A model generated the notes under the pieces. It was not told where the DNA came from, searched no databases, and saw nothing but the letters and a program-made list of their open reading frames with translations. The translations under genes were made by a program, and so were the position numbers. From Bacteroidales bacterium (GTDB taxonomy: Bacteria > Bacteroidota > Bacteroidia > Bacteroidales > UBA932), in NCBI GenBank assembly GCA_016281315.1, contig JAEEIJ010000097.1, positions 24,079 to 88,078 on the forward strand: DNA of 64,000 bases, in the 5' to 3' direction. Of this stretch, positions 26,554 to 35,600 are shown piece by piece (position 1 is the first letter of the stretch; each line of letters starts with the position of its first letter).

Positions 26554-27081
26554 ATGAAAAAGTCTCTCGTCATCGCATTGGCACTGGTCGCCCTGGTAAC
26601 CAGTTGCGACTTTATCCGTACCCTGGCCGGACGGCCCACCACCGCGCAGGTGGAGGAGATCCGGCTGCAGAAGATGGCCGCGGAAGAGGCCCGTCACCAG
26701 GCCATCCTGGACTCGATGAAACGGGCGGAGGAAGCGATGGCTCAGGCCCTGGCCGCCAGGGAGGCTTTCCTGCTGGATTCCCTTGCGCAGGGCCGCGGGA
26801 CCGTGCTGAATCCGTCCAAGATGGGCGGCCTCTTTACCACCAAGCTGGAAAGCAAATACTATATCGTGGTGGGTGCCTTCCGCAACCGGGCCTACGCAGA
26901 GCGTAAGCTGAAAGGCTGCAACGCCGCCGGCTACACCGCCACCATCATCAGCTTCCGGAACGGGCTCCTGGCCGTGGGCGTCTGCCCTTCCAACAGCCTG
27001 GACGAAACGCTGAAAACCCTCAAGCGCCTCCGCGGCACGGATGTGTGTCCGCAGGACGGCTGGATCCTGATGAACATCTAA
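26554..27081 (+). CDS. SPOR-domain lipoprotein
   Basis: 175 residues. The lipobox is ALVTSCDF. An Ala/Glu/Met-rich coiled-coil stretch (about 25-75, KMAAEEARHQAILDSMKRAE) leads to a C-terminal SPOR domain (about 98-175, KYYIVVGAFRNRAYAERKL). SPOR domains bind denuded peptidoglycan at division sites, so a cell-envelope role is likely. The start at 26554 gives nine bases to the AAGGAGG site and a clean MKKS signal sequence; MSMKKS from 26548 is possible. First gene of an operon with the pseudo-M28 gene four bases downstream. Confidence 0.83.
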   Translation: MKKSLVIALALVALVTSCDFIRTLAGRPTTAQVEEIRLQKMAAEEARHQAILDSMKRAEEAMAQALAAREAFLLDSLAQGRGTVLNPSKMGGLFTTKLESKYYIVVGAFRNRAYAERKLKGCNAAGYTATIISFRNGLLAVGVCPSNSLDETLKTLKRLRGTDVCPQDGWILMNI

Positions 27082-27084
27082 GCT

Positions 27085-28431
27085 ATGAAGCGTCTTTTTG
27101 CACTGCTGGTCGCCTGCGGGGTGGCTACCGGGCTGTTTGCCCAGTACCGCACGCCGCTCCAGGACCTGGACGATTCCGAAACCGTCCGGGCGCTGAAGGA
27201 GCACGTGTCGTATCTCTCGGCCGCCCAGATGGAGGGCCGGAAAGCCGGCAGCGAAGGCGAAAAGATGGCCGCCGATTATCTGGAGGCGGCCCTGAAGGAC
27301 TGCGGCATCGACCTGATCCAAACCGGGAACGAGTTCCTGGTGGCCGGGGCCGATACCCTGCGCTCCCGCAACGTGGTGGGCTTCCTGCAGGGCTGGGACA
27401 AGGCCCTGAACGGACGGTACATCGTCATCGGCGCCCGGATGGACAACCTCGGGATGGACAGCTTCACGCAGGACGGTGAACGGGTGAACCGCATTTATTA
27501 CGGGGCCAACGGCAACGCTTCGGGCCTGGCGATGCTCATTGAACTCGCCCGGAAACTCTCCTACAGCCGTACGCTGCTCAGAAGGAGCGTCGTGTTCGTG
27601 GGCTTCGGAGCCTCGGAGAAGACCTTCGCCGGCGCGTGGCATTTCCTGCACGGGAGCTTCGCCTCCGATGCCGATAAAATAGACGCGATGGTGAACCTGG
27701 ATATGCTGGGAATTCTTTCCCGCGGCAGTCTGCAGGCCTTCGCCTCGTCGAACGAGGATCTGGAAGCGCTGGTGCGCTCCCTCCAGGGCGAACTTCTGCC
27801 CGTGCAGGCGGAAATCGTTCCCCAGGCGCCCTATCCCTCGGACCAGGTGGTTTTCTACGACGGGGAGATTCCTTCCGTTCTCTTTTCCACGGGCCGATAC
27901 CCCGAGCACGGCACCGGCCGCGACAGCTATGAAATCATCGATTTCCCCGGGATGGAACGGGAACTGGAATATATCTACAGCTACGTGCAGCACCTTGCCA
28001 ACGGCCAGCGGCCCCTGTTCCGGAGCGACGGCTCCCGCGGGAAGGGGAGCGCCCAGGGCAACGTGTACGCCTACAACGACGTGGACGTGAAGCCGATGTT
28101 CCTGAATTCCCCGGATCCGTCCATCTTCCTGGAGCGCTGGGTCTATCCTTATGTCAAGTATCCCAGGTACGCGCAGGAAAACGGCATCCAGGGCCGTGTG
28201 CTGGTGGAGTTCGTGGTGGATGAAAAGGGGAATGTGGGAGACGTGACGGTAGTGCGCGGCGTGCACGAAACTCTGGATGCGGAAGCCGTCCGGGTGGTGG
28301 CCGCATCGCCCAAGTGGCGTCCCGGCCGGCAGAACGGCAAGAAAGTGAAGGTGGCGGTGACGGTGAGCGTGGACTTCCGCCTGCAAAAGGATAAAGGCAA
28401 GTTTGGAATTAACGGAACGGTAATCAAATAA
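27085..28431 (+). CDS. M28-peptidase-like protein with degenerate active site, fused to a TonB C-terminal domain
   Basis: 448 residues with signal peptide (GLFAQ). Residues about 30-310 follow the M28 zinc aminopeptidase fold, but key ligands are replaced: the usual HxD is R118-M-D120, the GADDNASG aspartate is Asn142 (GANGNASG), the catalytic EE pair is Ser177-Glu178, and the final SDH histidine is Gln254 (YPSDQVVFY). Asp206 (NLDMLG) remains. It is therefore probably inactive and a binding protein. Residues about 340-435 are a TonB C-terminal domain ([20 protein letters not shown]). No membrane helix besides the signal peptide is seen. Its stop overlaps leuS by one base. Confidence 0.8.
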   Translation: MKRLFALLVACGVATGLFAQYRTPLQDLDDSETVRALKEHVSYLSAAQMEGRKAGSEGEKMAADYLEAALKDCGIDLIQTGNEFLVAGADTLRSRNVVGFLQGWDKALNGRYIVIGARMDNLGMDSFTQDGERVNRIYYGANGNASGLAMLIELARKLSYSRTLLRRSVVFVGFGASEKTFAGAWHFLHGSFASDADKIDAMVNLDMLGILSRGSLQAFASSNEDLEALVRSLQGELLPVQAEIVPQAPYPSDQVVFYDGEIPSVLFSTGRYPEHGTGRDSYEIIDFPGMERELEYIYSYVQHLANGQRPLFRSDGSRGKGSAQGNVYAYNDVDVKPMFLNSPDPSIFLERWVYPYVKYPRYAQENGIQGRVLVEFVVDEKGNVGDVTVVRGVHETLDAEAVRVVAASPKWRPGRQNGKKVKVAVTVSVDFRLQKDKGKFGINGTVIK

Positions 28432-31190
28432 TGGACTATAACTTTTTAGAGATCGAAAGCCGCTGGCAGCGGTGGTGGGCCGAACACAAGACGTATAAGG
28501 CGGAGGTGGATCCCTCCAGGCCCAAGTACTATGTGCTGGATATGTTCCCGTACCCGAGCGGGGCGGGCCTGCACGTGGGCCATCCGCTGGGCTACATCGC
28601 CAGCGACATCTTCGCCCGCTACAAGCGCCTGAAGGGCTTCAACGTCCTGCACCCGATGGGCTACGACGCCTTCGGCCTGCCGGCGGAGCAGTATGCCATC
28701 CAGACGGGCCAGCATCCGGAGAAGACCACCCACGACAACGTGGCGCGCTACCGGCAGCAGCTGGACCGCATCGGCTTCTCCTTCGACTGGGACCGCGAAT
28801 TCCGCACCTGCGACCCGGACTATTACAAGTGGACCCAGTGGGCCTTCCTGAAGATGTTCGGCTGCTGGTACGACAATAAGCTGCAAAAAGCCCGTCCCGT
28901 CGAGGAACTGGTCAAAGCCTTTGAAGAGGGCGGTAGCACAGCCGTGGAGGCGGCCTGCAGCGAAGGCCCGGCCTTCAGCGCAGCCGAATGGAAAGCCTTC
29001 TCCGAGAAAGAGAAGGCGGATACGCTGATGCGCTACCGCATCGCCTATCAGGGCGAAAGCACCGTGAACTGGTGCCCGGCGCTGGGAACGGTCCTCGCCA
29101 ACGACGAGGTGAAGGACGGCTTCTCCGAGCGGGGCGGTCATCCCGTGTTCCAGAAGAAGATGACCCAGTGGCAGCTCCGCGTGAGCGCCTATGCCGCGCG
29201 TCTGCTGGACGGCCTGGACAAGCTGGACTGGACGGATTCCCTGAAGGAGATGCAGCGCAACTGGATCGGCCGCAGCGAAGGCGCGGAGATGGTCTTCAAG
29301 GTGAGCTGCGACGGCACTGAGCACGACGTCACCATCTTCACCACCCGGGCCGATACAGTCTTCGGCGTCACCTTTATGGTGCTGGCTCCGGAGAGCGAGT
29401 GGGTGGAAAAACTCACCTCCAAGGCCCAGAAGGCCGAAGTGGACGCCTACCTGGAGGCCGTGAAGAAGAAGACCGAACGCGAGCGTATCGCCGGGAAGGC
29501 CGTCACAGGCGTCTTCTCCGGCTCCTACGGCATCAACCCCCTCACCGGGGACAAGGTGCCCGTGTGGATCTCGGAATACGTGCTCGCGGGCTACGGCACC
29601 GGGGCCATTATGGCCGTACCGGCGCACGACAGCCGCGACTATGCCTTCGCCAAGAAGTTCGGCCTGCCCATCATCCCCCTCATCGAAGGGGCCGATGTCT
29701 CCGAGCAGAGCCTGGACGCCAAGGAAGGCATTATGTGCAACAGCGGCTTCCTGAACGGACTCACCGTGAAGGAGGCCATTCCCGCCGCCATCGACTACGT
29801 GGAGAAGCACGGGATCGGCCACAGAAAGGTCAATTACCGCATCCGCGACGCCATTTTCTCCCGTCAGCGCTACTGGGGCGAGCCTTTCCCCATCTACTAT
29901 AAGGACGGCATCGCCACGCCCATCCCGGAGGAGGAGCTGCCGCTCACGCTGCCGGAGATCGGCGAATACAAACCCACCGAGGACGGTCAGCCGCCGCTGG
30001 CCCGTGCGAAGGACTGGACCTATAAGGGCTATCCGCTGGAGAAGAGTACGATGCCCGGTTTCGCGGGTTCCAGCGCGTACTATCTGCGCTATATGGATCC
30101 GCACAACGATGCCGCCCTGGTCTCGAAGGAGGCCGATGAATACTGGCGCAGCGTGGACCTGTACGTGGGCGGCACGGAGCACGCCACGGGCCACCTCATC
30201 TACAGCCGTTTCTGGAACAAGTTCCTATGGGACCTGGGCTATGTGGCGGAGGACGAACCTTTCCGCAAGCTCATCAACCAGGGAATGATTCAGGGCCGCT
30301 CGAATTTCGTGTACCTCATTCCCGGGACGAACAAGTTCGTATCGGCCGGCCTTAAGGACCAGTACGAGACCATTCCCGTGCACGTGGACGTGAACATCGT
30401 CTACAACGACAGGCTGGACCTGGAGGCCTTCCGCGCCTGGCGGCCGGACTATAAGGACGCGGAGTTCGTCCTGGAGGACGGCGAGTACATCTGCGGCTGG
30501 GCCATCGAGAAGATGTCCAAGAGTATGTACAACGTGGTGAATCCGGACCGCATCTGCGACACCTATGGGGCCGATACCCTCCGCCTCTATGAGATGTTCC
30601 TGGGTCCCATCGAGCAGGCCAAGCCCTGGGACACCAAGGGCATCGACGGGGTGAACCGCTTCCTGAAGAAGTTCTGGCGCCTGTTCTGGGACCGCGAGAA
30701 GTGGCTGGTGACGGACGACGAGCCTTCGAAGGACGAACTCAAGGCCCTGCACAAGCTCATCGGCAAGGAGCAGGAGGACATCGAACACTTCTCCTACAAC
30801 ACTACCATATCGGCCTTTATGATTGCGCTGAACGACCTGGGCAGCTGCTCCAAACGGGCCATCCTGGAACCGCTGGTGGTGCTGCTGAGCCCCTTCGCCC
30901 CGCACATCGCGGAGGAACTGTGGCATCAGCTGGGCCACGAGGATTCGGTGGTATATGCCGCCTTCCCGGAATATAAGCCCGAGCTGGCCGCGGAGAACTC
31001 GGTCAACTATCCCGTTTCCTTCAACGGGAAGACGCGCTTCCTCTTGGAGGCGCCTGCATCGGCCTCTCCCGCAGAAGTGGAAGCCCTGGTGCGCGGCCAC
31101 GAAAAGACGCCGCAGTACACGGAAGGCTTCGTGATTGCGAAGGTGATCGTGGTGCCCGGCCGAATCGTGAACGTGGTCCTTAAGAAATAG
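28431..31190 (+). CDS. leuS: Leucyl-tRNA synthetase
   Basis: 919 residues, cytosolic. Charges tRNA-Leu. The class I signature appears as HVGH at residues 48-51 ([13 protein letters not shown]) and as KMSKS ([15 protein letters not shown], near residue 694). The editing domain lies between, with [13 protein letters not shown] and [15 protein letters not shown], the latter including the conserved editing aspartate region. Length and order match bacterial LeuRS. The ATG overlaps the preceding stop (TAATG). Not one of its Met codons is preceded by C, an example of the CATG avoidance seen over the window. Confidence 0.97.
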   Translation: MDYNFLEIESRWQRWWAEHKTYKAEVDPSRPKYYVLDMFPYPSGAGLHVGHPLGYIASDIFARYKRLKGFNVLHPMGYDAFGLPAEQYAIQTGQHPEKTTHDNVARYRQQLDRIGFSFDWDREFRTCDPDYYKWTQWAFLKMFGCWYDNKLQKARPVEELVKAFEEGGSTAVEAACSEGPAFSAAEWKAFSEKEKADTLMRYRIAYQGESTVNWCPALGTVLANDEVKDGFSERGGHPVFQKKMTQWQLRVSAYAARLLDGLDKLDWTDSLKEMQRNWIGRSEGAEMVFKVSCDGTEHDVTIFTTRADTVFGVTFMVLAPESEWVEKLTSKAQKAEVDAYLEAVKKKTERERIAGKAVTGVFSGSYGINPLTGDKVPVWISEYVLAGYGTGAIMAVPAHDSRDYAFAKKFGLPIIPLIEGADVSEQSLDAKEGIMCNSGFLNGLTVKEAIPAAIDYVEKHGIGHRKVNYRIRDAIFSRQRYWGEPFPIYYKDGIATPIPEEELPLTLPEIGEYKPTEDGQPPLARAKDWTYKGYPLEKSTMPGFAGSSAYYLRYMDPHNDAALVSKEADEYWRSVDLYVGGTEHATGHLIYSRFWNKFLWDLGYVAEDEPFRKLINQGMIQGRSNFVYLIPGTNKFVSAGLKDQYETIPVHVDVNIVYNDRLDLEAFRAWRPDYKDAEFVLEDGEYICGWAIEKMSKSMYNVVNPDRICDTYGADTLRLYEMFLGPIEQAKPWDTKGIDGVNRFLKKFWRLFWDREKWLVTDDEPSKDELKALHKLIGKEQEDIEHFSYNTTISAFMIALNDLGSCSKRAILEPLVVLLSPFAPHIAEELWHQLGHEDSVVYAAFPEYKPELAAENSVNYPVSFNGKTRFLLEAPASASPAEVEALVRGHEKTPQYTEGFVIAKVIVVPGRIVNVVLKK

Positions 31191-31196
31191 CGCCCT

Positions 31197-32168
31197 ATGC
31201 TTGCAAAATCCGCCTTTACCGTCATTAAGGAGTGGCTGATGGTCACCCTGGGCATCCTCATCTACACCCTGGCCTGGGCGGTGTTCCTCATCCCCAACAA
31301 CCTGGTGGGCGGTGGCGTCTCCGGTATCTCCTCGATGATCCAGTACGCCACGCAGGGGACCATCCAGATGGGTTATTCGTACTTCGTGCTGAATGCCATC
31401 CTCATCGTCGCCGCCGTGGTGATCCTGGGAATGGGCTTCGGCGCCAAGACCCTCTACGCCATCGTGCTGGCCTCCTTGGCCCTGCGCTTCCTGCCGGGGC
31501 TCATCCCTCCCCAAATCGTCCAGCATCTGGCCATCGACAACGGAAAACTGCTCTCCGTGCTGATGGGCGGCCTGATGGCCGGCATCGGCATCGGGATGAG
31601 CATCTCCAACGGCGGCTCCACCGGCGGGACGGACATCATCGCGCTCATCTACACGAAGTACCACAACGTCTCGCCCGGCAAGGTGATCCTGTTCCTGGAC
31701 TTCGTAATCATCCTTTCCTCGCTGGTCATCCCTTCCTATGTGGCCGATCTGGACCCGGAGACGGGCGCGGCCCTGCTGGATGCGGAGGGGAACGCCCTGA
31801 TGCACCGGATGCCCTTCTACGACAAGGTGACCACCGTTCTCTACGGTCTCATCCTGGTGACGGTGAACAGCAATGTGCTGGACCTGTACATTTCCGGTTC
31901 CAAGCAGAGCGTGATGCTGTTCATCCTCTCCCGTGAGTATGACAAGATTGCCGATGCTATCACGCAGGACCTCCACCGCGGGGTTACCGTGCTGGACGGC
32001 AAGGGCTGGTATACCAAGCACGATATGAAAGTGCTGATGGTGATTACCCGGAAGACGGACCTGAATCTCCTGCTGCGCTACATCAAGCAGATCGATTCGC
32101 ACGCCTTCCTCTCCGTGAGCTCCGTGAACGGCGTTTACGGGAAGGGCTTCGACACCATCAAGAAATAA
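31197..32168 (+). CDS. YitT-family integral membrane protein
   Basis: 323 residues. About five hydrophobic segments fill the first 240 residues (for example GILIYTLAWAVFLIPNNLVG and LSVLMGGLMAGIGIGMSI), with the family motif SNGGSTGGTDIIA. A cytosolic DUF2179 domain forms the C-terminus (VTVLDGKGWYTKHDMKVLMV, DSHAFLSVSSVNGVYGKGF). Function is not established for the family. Begins six bases after leuS and probably belongs to the same operon. Confidence 0.88.
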   Translation: MLAKSAFTVIKEWLMVTLGILIYTLAWAVFLIPNNLVGGGVSGISSMIQYATQGTIQMGYSYFVLNAILIVAAVVILGMGFGAKTLYAIVLASLALRFLPGLIPPQIVQHLAIDNGKLLSVLMGGLMAGIGIGMSISNGGSTGGTDIIALIYTKYHNVSPGKVILFLDFVIILSSLVIPSYVADLDPETGAALLDAEGNALMHRMPFYDKVTTVLYGLILVTVNSNVLDLYISGSKQSVMLFILSREYDKIADAITQDLHRGVTVLDGKGWYTKHDMKVLMVITRKTDLNLLLRYIKQIDSHAFLSVSSVNGVYGKGFDTIKK

Positions 32169-32224
32169 AGTTCTCTGACATACAGTAGGGATGAGCGCGC
32201 CCGCGGCCCACTTCTTCCTTGCTT

Positions 32225-32734
32225 ATGAACCACCTGTTAGTATGGCTTGCGGTGGCGCTTTTACTGGTTGCCGTGGTGCTGCTGGGAATCCTTCTCCACC
32301 TGCGCCTGCACCCGAAAGAGACCACCGGCTCTTCTTCCAGCCAGGGCTTTCGGCCCGACCCCAATGAATCGGCGGCTATCGATCAGTATCTCTACGACAG
32401 GTGTTGCCGGTATATGATGGAACACCGGCCTTTCCTGGTGCCGTTTTTCAGCCTCCAGGATCTGGCCAACGCCGTCTTTACCAACAAGCTGTATCTGAGC
32501 AAGACCATCAACCGTTATTCCGGAAAGAACTTCCGCCAGTACGTAAACTACTACCGGGTTATGTATGCAATGGAACTCTTCCGGAGCAATATGAGCCTGC
32601 GCATCCGGGACCTCACCGAATTGTCCGGTTTCCGGTCCCAGACCGTTTTTCTGCGGAGTTTCAGGCAAGTGATGGGGGAGGCGCCCAGTCTGTGGTGCGC
32701 GCGGATACGGAAAAAGAAAAACAGTAAACCTTAA
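32225..32734 (+). CDS. Membrane-tethered AraC-type helix-turn-helix protein
   Basis: 169 residues from the ATG at 32225 (a TTG two codons earlier is possible). One transmembrane helix lies at the N-terminus (LVWLAVALLLVAVVLLGILL), then a short linker, then an AraC-family DNA-binding domain (about 75-160) with VFTNKLYLSKTINRYSGKNF and SGFRSQTVFLRSFRQVMGEA. AraC-type HTH domains are usually at the end of hybrid two-component or cytosolic regulators; here there is no sensor region, only the membrane anchor. It lies 56 bases after yitT on the same strand. The target is unknown. Confidence 0.75.
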   Translation: MNHLLVWLAVALLLVAVVLLGILLHLRLHPKETTGSSSSQGFRPDPNESAAIDQYLYDRCCRYMMEHRPFLVPFFSLQDLANAVFTNKLYLSKTINRYSGKNFRQYVNYYRVMYAMELFRSNMSLRIRDLTELSGFRSQTVFLRSFRQVMGEAPSLWCARIRKKKNSKP

Positions 32735-32749
32735 ACCCGGCCGCGGGCG

Positions 32750-33451
32750 TTATCCCTGCTGAATCCCTTTCCAACTTTGAGGAACAGGGGCCGTTACATC
32801 CACCTCGGTCTTTTTGACGGGGTGGATGAACTGTATCCGGCGGGCGAGAAGGCTGATGCCGCCGTCCGGGTTCGAGCGTTTGGCGCCGTACTTGAGGTCT
32901 CCCTTGATGGGACAGCCGATGTGGGCGAGCTGGCAGCGGATCTGGTGGTGACGGCCGGTAAAGAGCCGGATCTCCAGGAGGAAATAACGCTCGGTGGTCT
33001 GAATCAACTGATAATGGAGCTTTGCCTCCTTGCCGTTTTTGCTGACGTAAGACTTGTTCTGTGCTTCGTTGCGCACCAGATTGTCGATGAGGGTGTCCTC
33101 GTCTTTGGGCGGCCTGCCGGCGGTGAGGGCCCAGTAGGTCTTGTGGATTTCCCCTTTGCGGAGCAATTCGTTCAGGCGTTCCAGGGCCTTGGAAGTCTTG
33201 GCGAAAAGGCATACGCCGCTCACCGGGCGGTCCAGGCGGTGGGGGACGCCCATAAACACCTGCCCGGGCTTTCCGTCCCGCTGGGCGATGAAGGCCTTGA
33301 GCGTCTCACTGAGGGGCTCGTCGCCGGTTTTGTCTCCCTGGACTATCTCTCCGGACCGCTTGCAGAAGATAAGCAAGTGGTTGTCTTCGAAGAGGATGCG
33401 TCCTTCCAGATCGCGGTATTCTGCGTCCGATAGGGTTCTATATACACTCAT
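32750..33451 (-). CDS. RluA-family pseudouridine synthase
   Basis: 233 residues, cytosolic. Isomerises uridine to pseudouridine in rRNA or tRNA. The catalytic aspartate is Asp74 in PHRLDRPVSG, and the RLFTGRHHQIRCQLAHIG and GDLKYGA motifs complete the family signature. No S4 domain is present, so it resembles the short RluA/TruC-like or RsuA-lacking forms; the modified position cannot be predicted. A TATCTTTG -7 box on the minus strand (33467-33460) ends eight bases before the ATG. Divergent from the OmpA gene. Confidence 0.9.
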   Translation of the reverse strand: MSVYRTLSDAEYRDLEGRILFEDNHLLIFCKRSGEIVQGDKTGDEPLSETLKAFIAQRDGKPGQVFMGVPHRLDRPVSGVCLFAKTSKALERLNELLRKGEIHKTYWALTAGRPPKDEDTLIDNLVRNEAQNKSYVSKNGKEAKLHYQLIQTTERYFLLEIRLFTGRHHQIRCQLAHIGCPIKGDLKYGAKRSNPDGGISLLARRIQFIHPVKKTEVDVTAPVPQSWKGIQQG

Positions 33452-33459
33452 TTCGAGTG

Positions 33460-33495
33460 CAAAGATACAATTTTATGAGAATATTTGTATATTTG
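33460..33495. promoter_or_regulatory. Divergent -7 boxes of the pseudouridine synthase and OmpA genes
   Basis: CAAAGATA at 33460-33467 (leftward TATCTTTG) and TATATTTG at 33488-33495 (rightward) lie 20 bases apart. Confidence 0.7.
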
Positions 33496-33516
33496 TGCAT
33501 TAGACCTTTTAGACCC

Positions 33517-35160
33517 ATGAAGAAACTGTTCCTTGCTGCGGCGATGGTTTTCGCTTCGTTTTTGGCTTTCGCCCAGGACGAAGAACCCATCCAGTACATT
33601 CCCAAGCATGAATTCACCGTCAATGTCTTCGGCGGCCTCAATCTGGGCAGCGTGATGCTTCCCGGGCAGGAGACCCGTACGGCCTCGTACGTAGATCCCA
33701 ACAACGGTGTAGCCGGTAATCCTACGTTACACCAGTTCCCCGGTGAGGAGGTCAACGGTGCCTTCCATACCAAGCCGGGGCTCACTTTTGGTGCCGGCCT
33801 GGGCTACATCTGGCACTTCAGCGACCACTGGGCCTTCCAGACGGGGGTGGATTTCGCGTTGTATAAATACCACGTGTATACAACCCAGGACGGTCCCACG
33901 GACGGGGTGCTGTTCAGCGGTATGAACTACGTTCGTTTCAATCCGAATGGTAATGTGACAGAAAACCAGACCGGCGGTTTCGCCCATACGGGATTCCGGG
34001 AAGATGCCACGCTGGGCTCCATCCAGATTCCCCTGATGATCCAGTGGTCCACGCCCATCAGCGAGAAGCACCGCTTCTATGTGGCCGGCGGTGCCACCGT
34101 GGGCATTAACGTGTACGGCAAGAGCAAGCAGCACTGGGATGAACTGACCCAAACGGGCAATTCCATCAGTTGGAACGAGGGGGGGACCGGCAATTACGAA
34201 GTGGGCGACTTGCAAGCCATGGCTTCCCGTAGCCGCGTCTCCGCAGCCACCGATACGCTGATTGTTTTCCATAAGGCCCCGCTGGATGTCCGCGCTTCGC
34301 TTGAAGTGGGTTTCCGCTGGTCGCTCGCGCCGGGATGGGGACTGTATACCGGTATCTATGCAGACTACGGCCTGCTAAACCAGTTCCTCAAGAAGAATTA
34401 CAGTCTGGTGGAAGGCCGTTCGGACTGGGACGAATATGTGGCCCAGTTGTCACCCCGGGTTCGGGCCGAAGACCCCTATGGCGATAAAGATCAATGGTCC
34501 TATCACAGCATCTTCAACAGCGTGGGCCTGCCTGTTCTGTTCACTGCCGGCGGTCAGCCCATTTACAATGCTCCCGCTGCCAGCGGTCCGCAGTATGCCA
34601 CGGCTCTCCCGCGTGAGCAGTATAGTGCCCCCGGCAACCGCTACTTCGACGGAAGCATCCATGCCGGTGCCGTGGGCTTTAAGATCCGCCTCAGCTTCGG
34701 CAAGGTGAAGAAACATCCCAAGCCCGCACCGATTCTGCAGACCTATGATGAACCGGTTGTTTCCCAGCCGGCTCAGGAACCGGCGGCACCCGTAGCGGAA
34801 GTGCCCGAGGAGATCAAGCGCACGATGCAGGAGCTCTCCGTGACCCTGTTCGCCTTCGACAAGTTCAACCTGGACGCCAAGGCCATTGCCGGCCTGAAGA
34901 AGGTCATTGACTGGCTGCAGGATTTCCCGGAACTCCACGTCCAGATTGAAGGCCACACGGACTGGGAAGGCTCCGACGAGTATAACCAGAAGCTTTCCGA
35001 GCGCCGTGCCAAGGCTGTGCACGACTACTTCGTGGAGCACGGTGTGAACCCGGACCGCCTCTCCTACGTAGGCTACGGTGAATCCCGTCCCATCGCCACC
35101 AACGAGACGGCAGAAGGACGTCAGAAGAACCGCCGTGTGGAGCTGACTATCCTCCAGTAG
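33517..35160 (+). CDS. OmpA-family outer-membrane protein
   Basis: 547 residues with a signal peptide (ASFLAFAQ). The N-terminal two thirds look like a beta-barrel porin-type region (FTVNVFGGLNLGS, HWAFQTGVDFALYKYHVY). A Pro/Ala/Gln/Val-rich hinge (QPAQEPAAPVAEVPEE) leads to an OmpA peptidoglycan-binding domain (about 430-547) with the family signature IEGHTDWEGSDEYNQKLSERR and a C-terminal NRRVELTI. Likely anchors the outer membrane to the cell wall. The start at 33517 gives the signal peptide; a frame opening at 33457 lies upstream of the promoter. A long hairpin terminator follows. Confidence 0.9.
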   Translation: MKKLFLAAAMVFASFLAFAQDEEPIQYIPKHEFTVNVFGGLNLGSVMLPGQETRTASYVDPNNGVAGNPTLHQFPGEEVNGAFHTKPGLTFGAGLGYIWHFSDHWAFQTGVDFALYKYHVYTTQDGPTDGVLFSGMNYVRFNPNGNVTENQTGGFAHTGFREDATLGSIQIPLMIQWSTPISEKHRFYVAGGATVGINVYGKSKQHWDELTQTGNSISWNEGGTGNYEVGDLQAMASRSRVSAATDTLIVFHKAPLDVRASLEVGFRWSLAPGWGLYTGIYADYGLLNQFLKKNYSLVEGRSDWDEYVAQLSPRVRAEDPYGDKDQWSYHSIFNSVGLPVLFTAGGQPIYNAPAASGPQYATALPREQYSAPGNRYFDGSIHAGAVGFKIRLSFGKVKKHPKPAPILQTYDEPVVSQPAQEPAAPVAEVPEEIKRTMQELSVTLFAFDKFNLDAKAIAGLKKVIDWLQDFPELHVQIEGHTDWEGSDEYNQKLSERRAKAVHDYFVEHGVNPDRLSYVGYGESRPIATNETAEGRQKNRRVELTILQ

Positions 35161-35180
35161 TCTTCGGGAAACCGATTTAA

Positions 35181-35231
35181 AGGGATTCTTCGCATCTGTC
35201 CATTTGACCGTTGCGAAGAATCTCTCTTTTT
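35181..35231 (+). terminator. Terminator of the OmpA gene
   Basis: A 13-bp stem (AGGGATTCTTCGC at 35181-35193 with GCGAAGAATCTCT at 35213-35225) and a 19-base loop are followed by TTTTT. Confidence 0.7.
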
Positions 35232-35233
35232 AT

Positions 35234-35264
35234 TTTGTAAATTGCAAAAAAAGCCGTACATTTG
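35234..35264 (+). promoter_or_regulatory. tRNA-Pro promoter
   Basis: TTTG at 35234-35237 and TACATTTG at 35257-35264, with the ideal 19-base spacer, sit 12 bases before the tRNA. Confidence 0.85.
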
Positions 35265-35276
35265 CGGTCCATTCTT

Positions 35277-35349
35277 CTGGATGTAGCGCAGTTGGTAGCG
35301 CACCTGGTTAGGGACCAGGAGGTCGCTGGTTCAAGTCCAGTCATCCAGA
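35277..35349 (+). tRNA. tRNA-Pro (anticodon AGG)
   Basis: A full cloverleaf of 73 bases folds: 7-bp acceptor (CTGGATG with CATCCAG), D-stem GCGC, anticodon stem CCTGG/CCAGG with loop TTAGGGA, T-loop TTCAAGT. The anticodon at 35310-35312 is AGG, which reads proline CCU, and G37 and C1 fit a proline tRNA. A34 is unusual outside tRNA-Arg(ACG) in bacteria and would normally be deaminated to inosine. CCA is not encoded. Short variable loop, so it is not a leucine tRNA. Confidence 0.88.
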
Positions 35350-35354
35350 CGCTA

Positions 35355-35382
35355 AAAAGGAGCTCCCAAAGGGGCTCCTTTT
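35355..35382 (+). terminator. tRNA-Pro terminator
   Basis: A 12-bp stem (AAAAGGAGCTCC with GGGGCTCCTTTT, one G-U) closes on the tetraloop CAAA. Confidence 0.8.
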
Positions 35383-35432
35383 CGCGTCTGTCTTCCTGGA
35401 CTTGAACGTCCTCTACGTTACCCCCTCCCAAA

Positions 35433-35457
35433 CCCTCCCCTCGGGGGAGGGCTTTTT
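35433..35457 (+). terminator. GC-rich hairpin with T tract, second terminator or repeat
   Basis: CCCTCCCC and GGGGAGGG form an 8-bp stem with a three-base loop, followed by CTTTTT. It lies in the roughly 200-base gene-free gap between the tRNA-Pro terminator and the end of hutI. Confidence 0.55.
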
Positions 35458-35479
35458 CACGGCCTTCGGCCTTCCAATA

Positions 35480-35600
35480 TCTTTGGTTAAAGCACGAAAT
35501 ATGCCTTCTATCCTCGGTTACTGTGCTTTAGAACCCATTTTCCCCCTGCCTAAAGCATACTTTTGGCTCTGGAAAGGCGATTCTGTGCTTTAACCAAAGA
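35480..35600. repeat. Alternating TGTGCTTTA repeat ending in hutI
   Basis: A perfect 16-base inverted repeat (TCTTTGGTTAAAGCAC at 35480-35495, GTGCTTTAACCAAAGA at 35585-35600) flanks two partial copies in opposite orientations (TGTGCTTTA at 35522-35530; TAAAGCATA at 35551-35559). The right arm covers the hutI stop codon. The whole could fold into two hairpins or a cruciform. I find no open frame of interest in it. Confidence 0.6.

Noticed and set aside
35277..35349. Reading the tRNA as tRNA-Leu because of TTAGGG in the loop
   Set aside because: The variable loop is only five bases, while leucine tRNAs have a long arm; the loop aligned on the stem gives AGG.
35402..35593. Frame of 63 codons between tRNA-Pro and hutI
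   Set aside because: It spans a terminator hairpin and the alternating repeat and has no promoter or domain.
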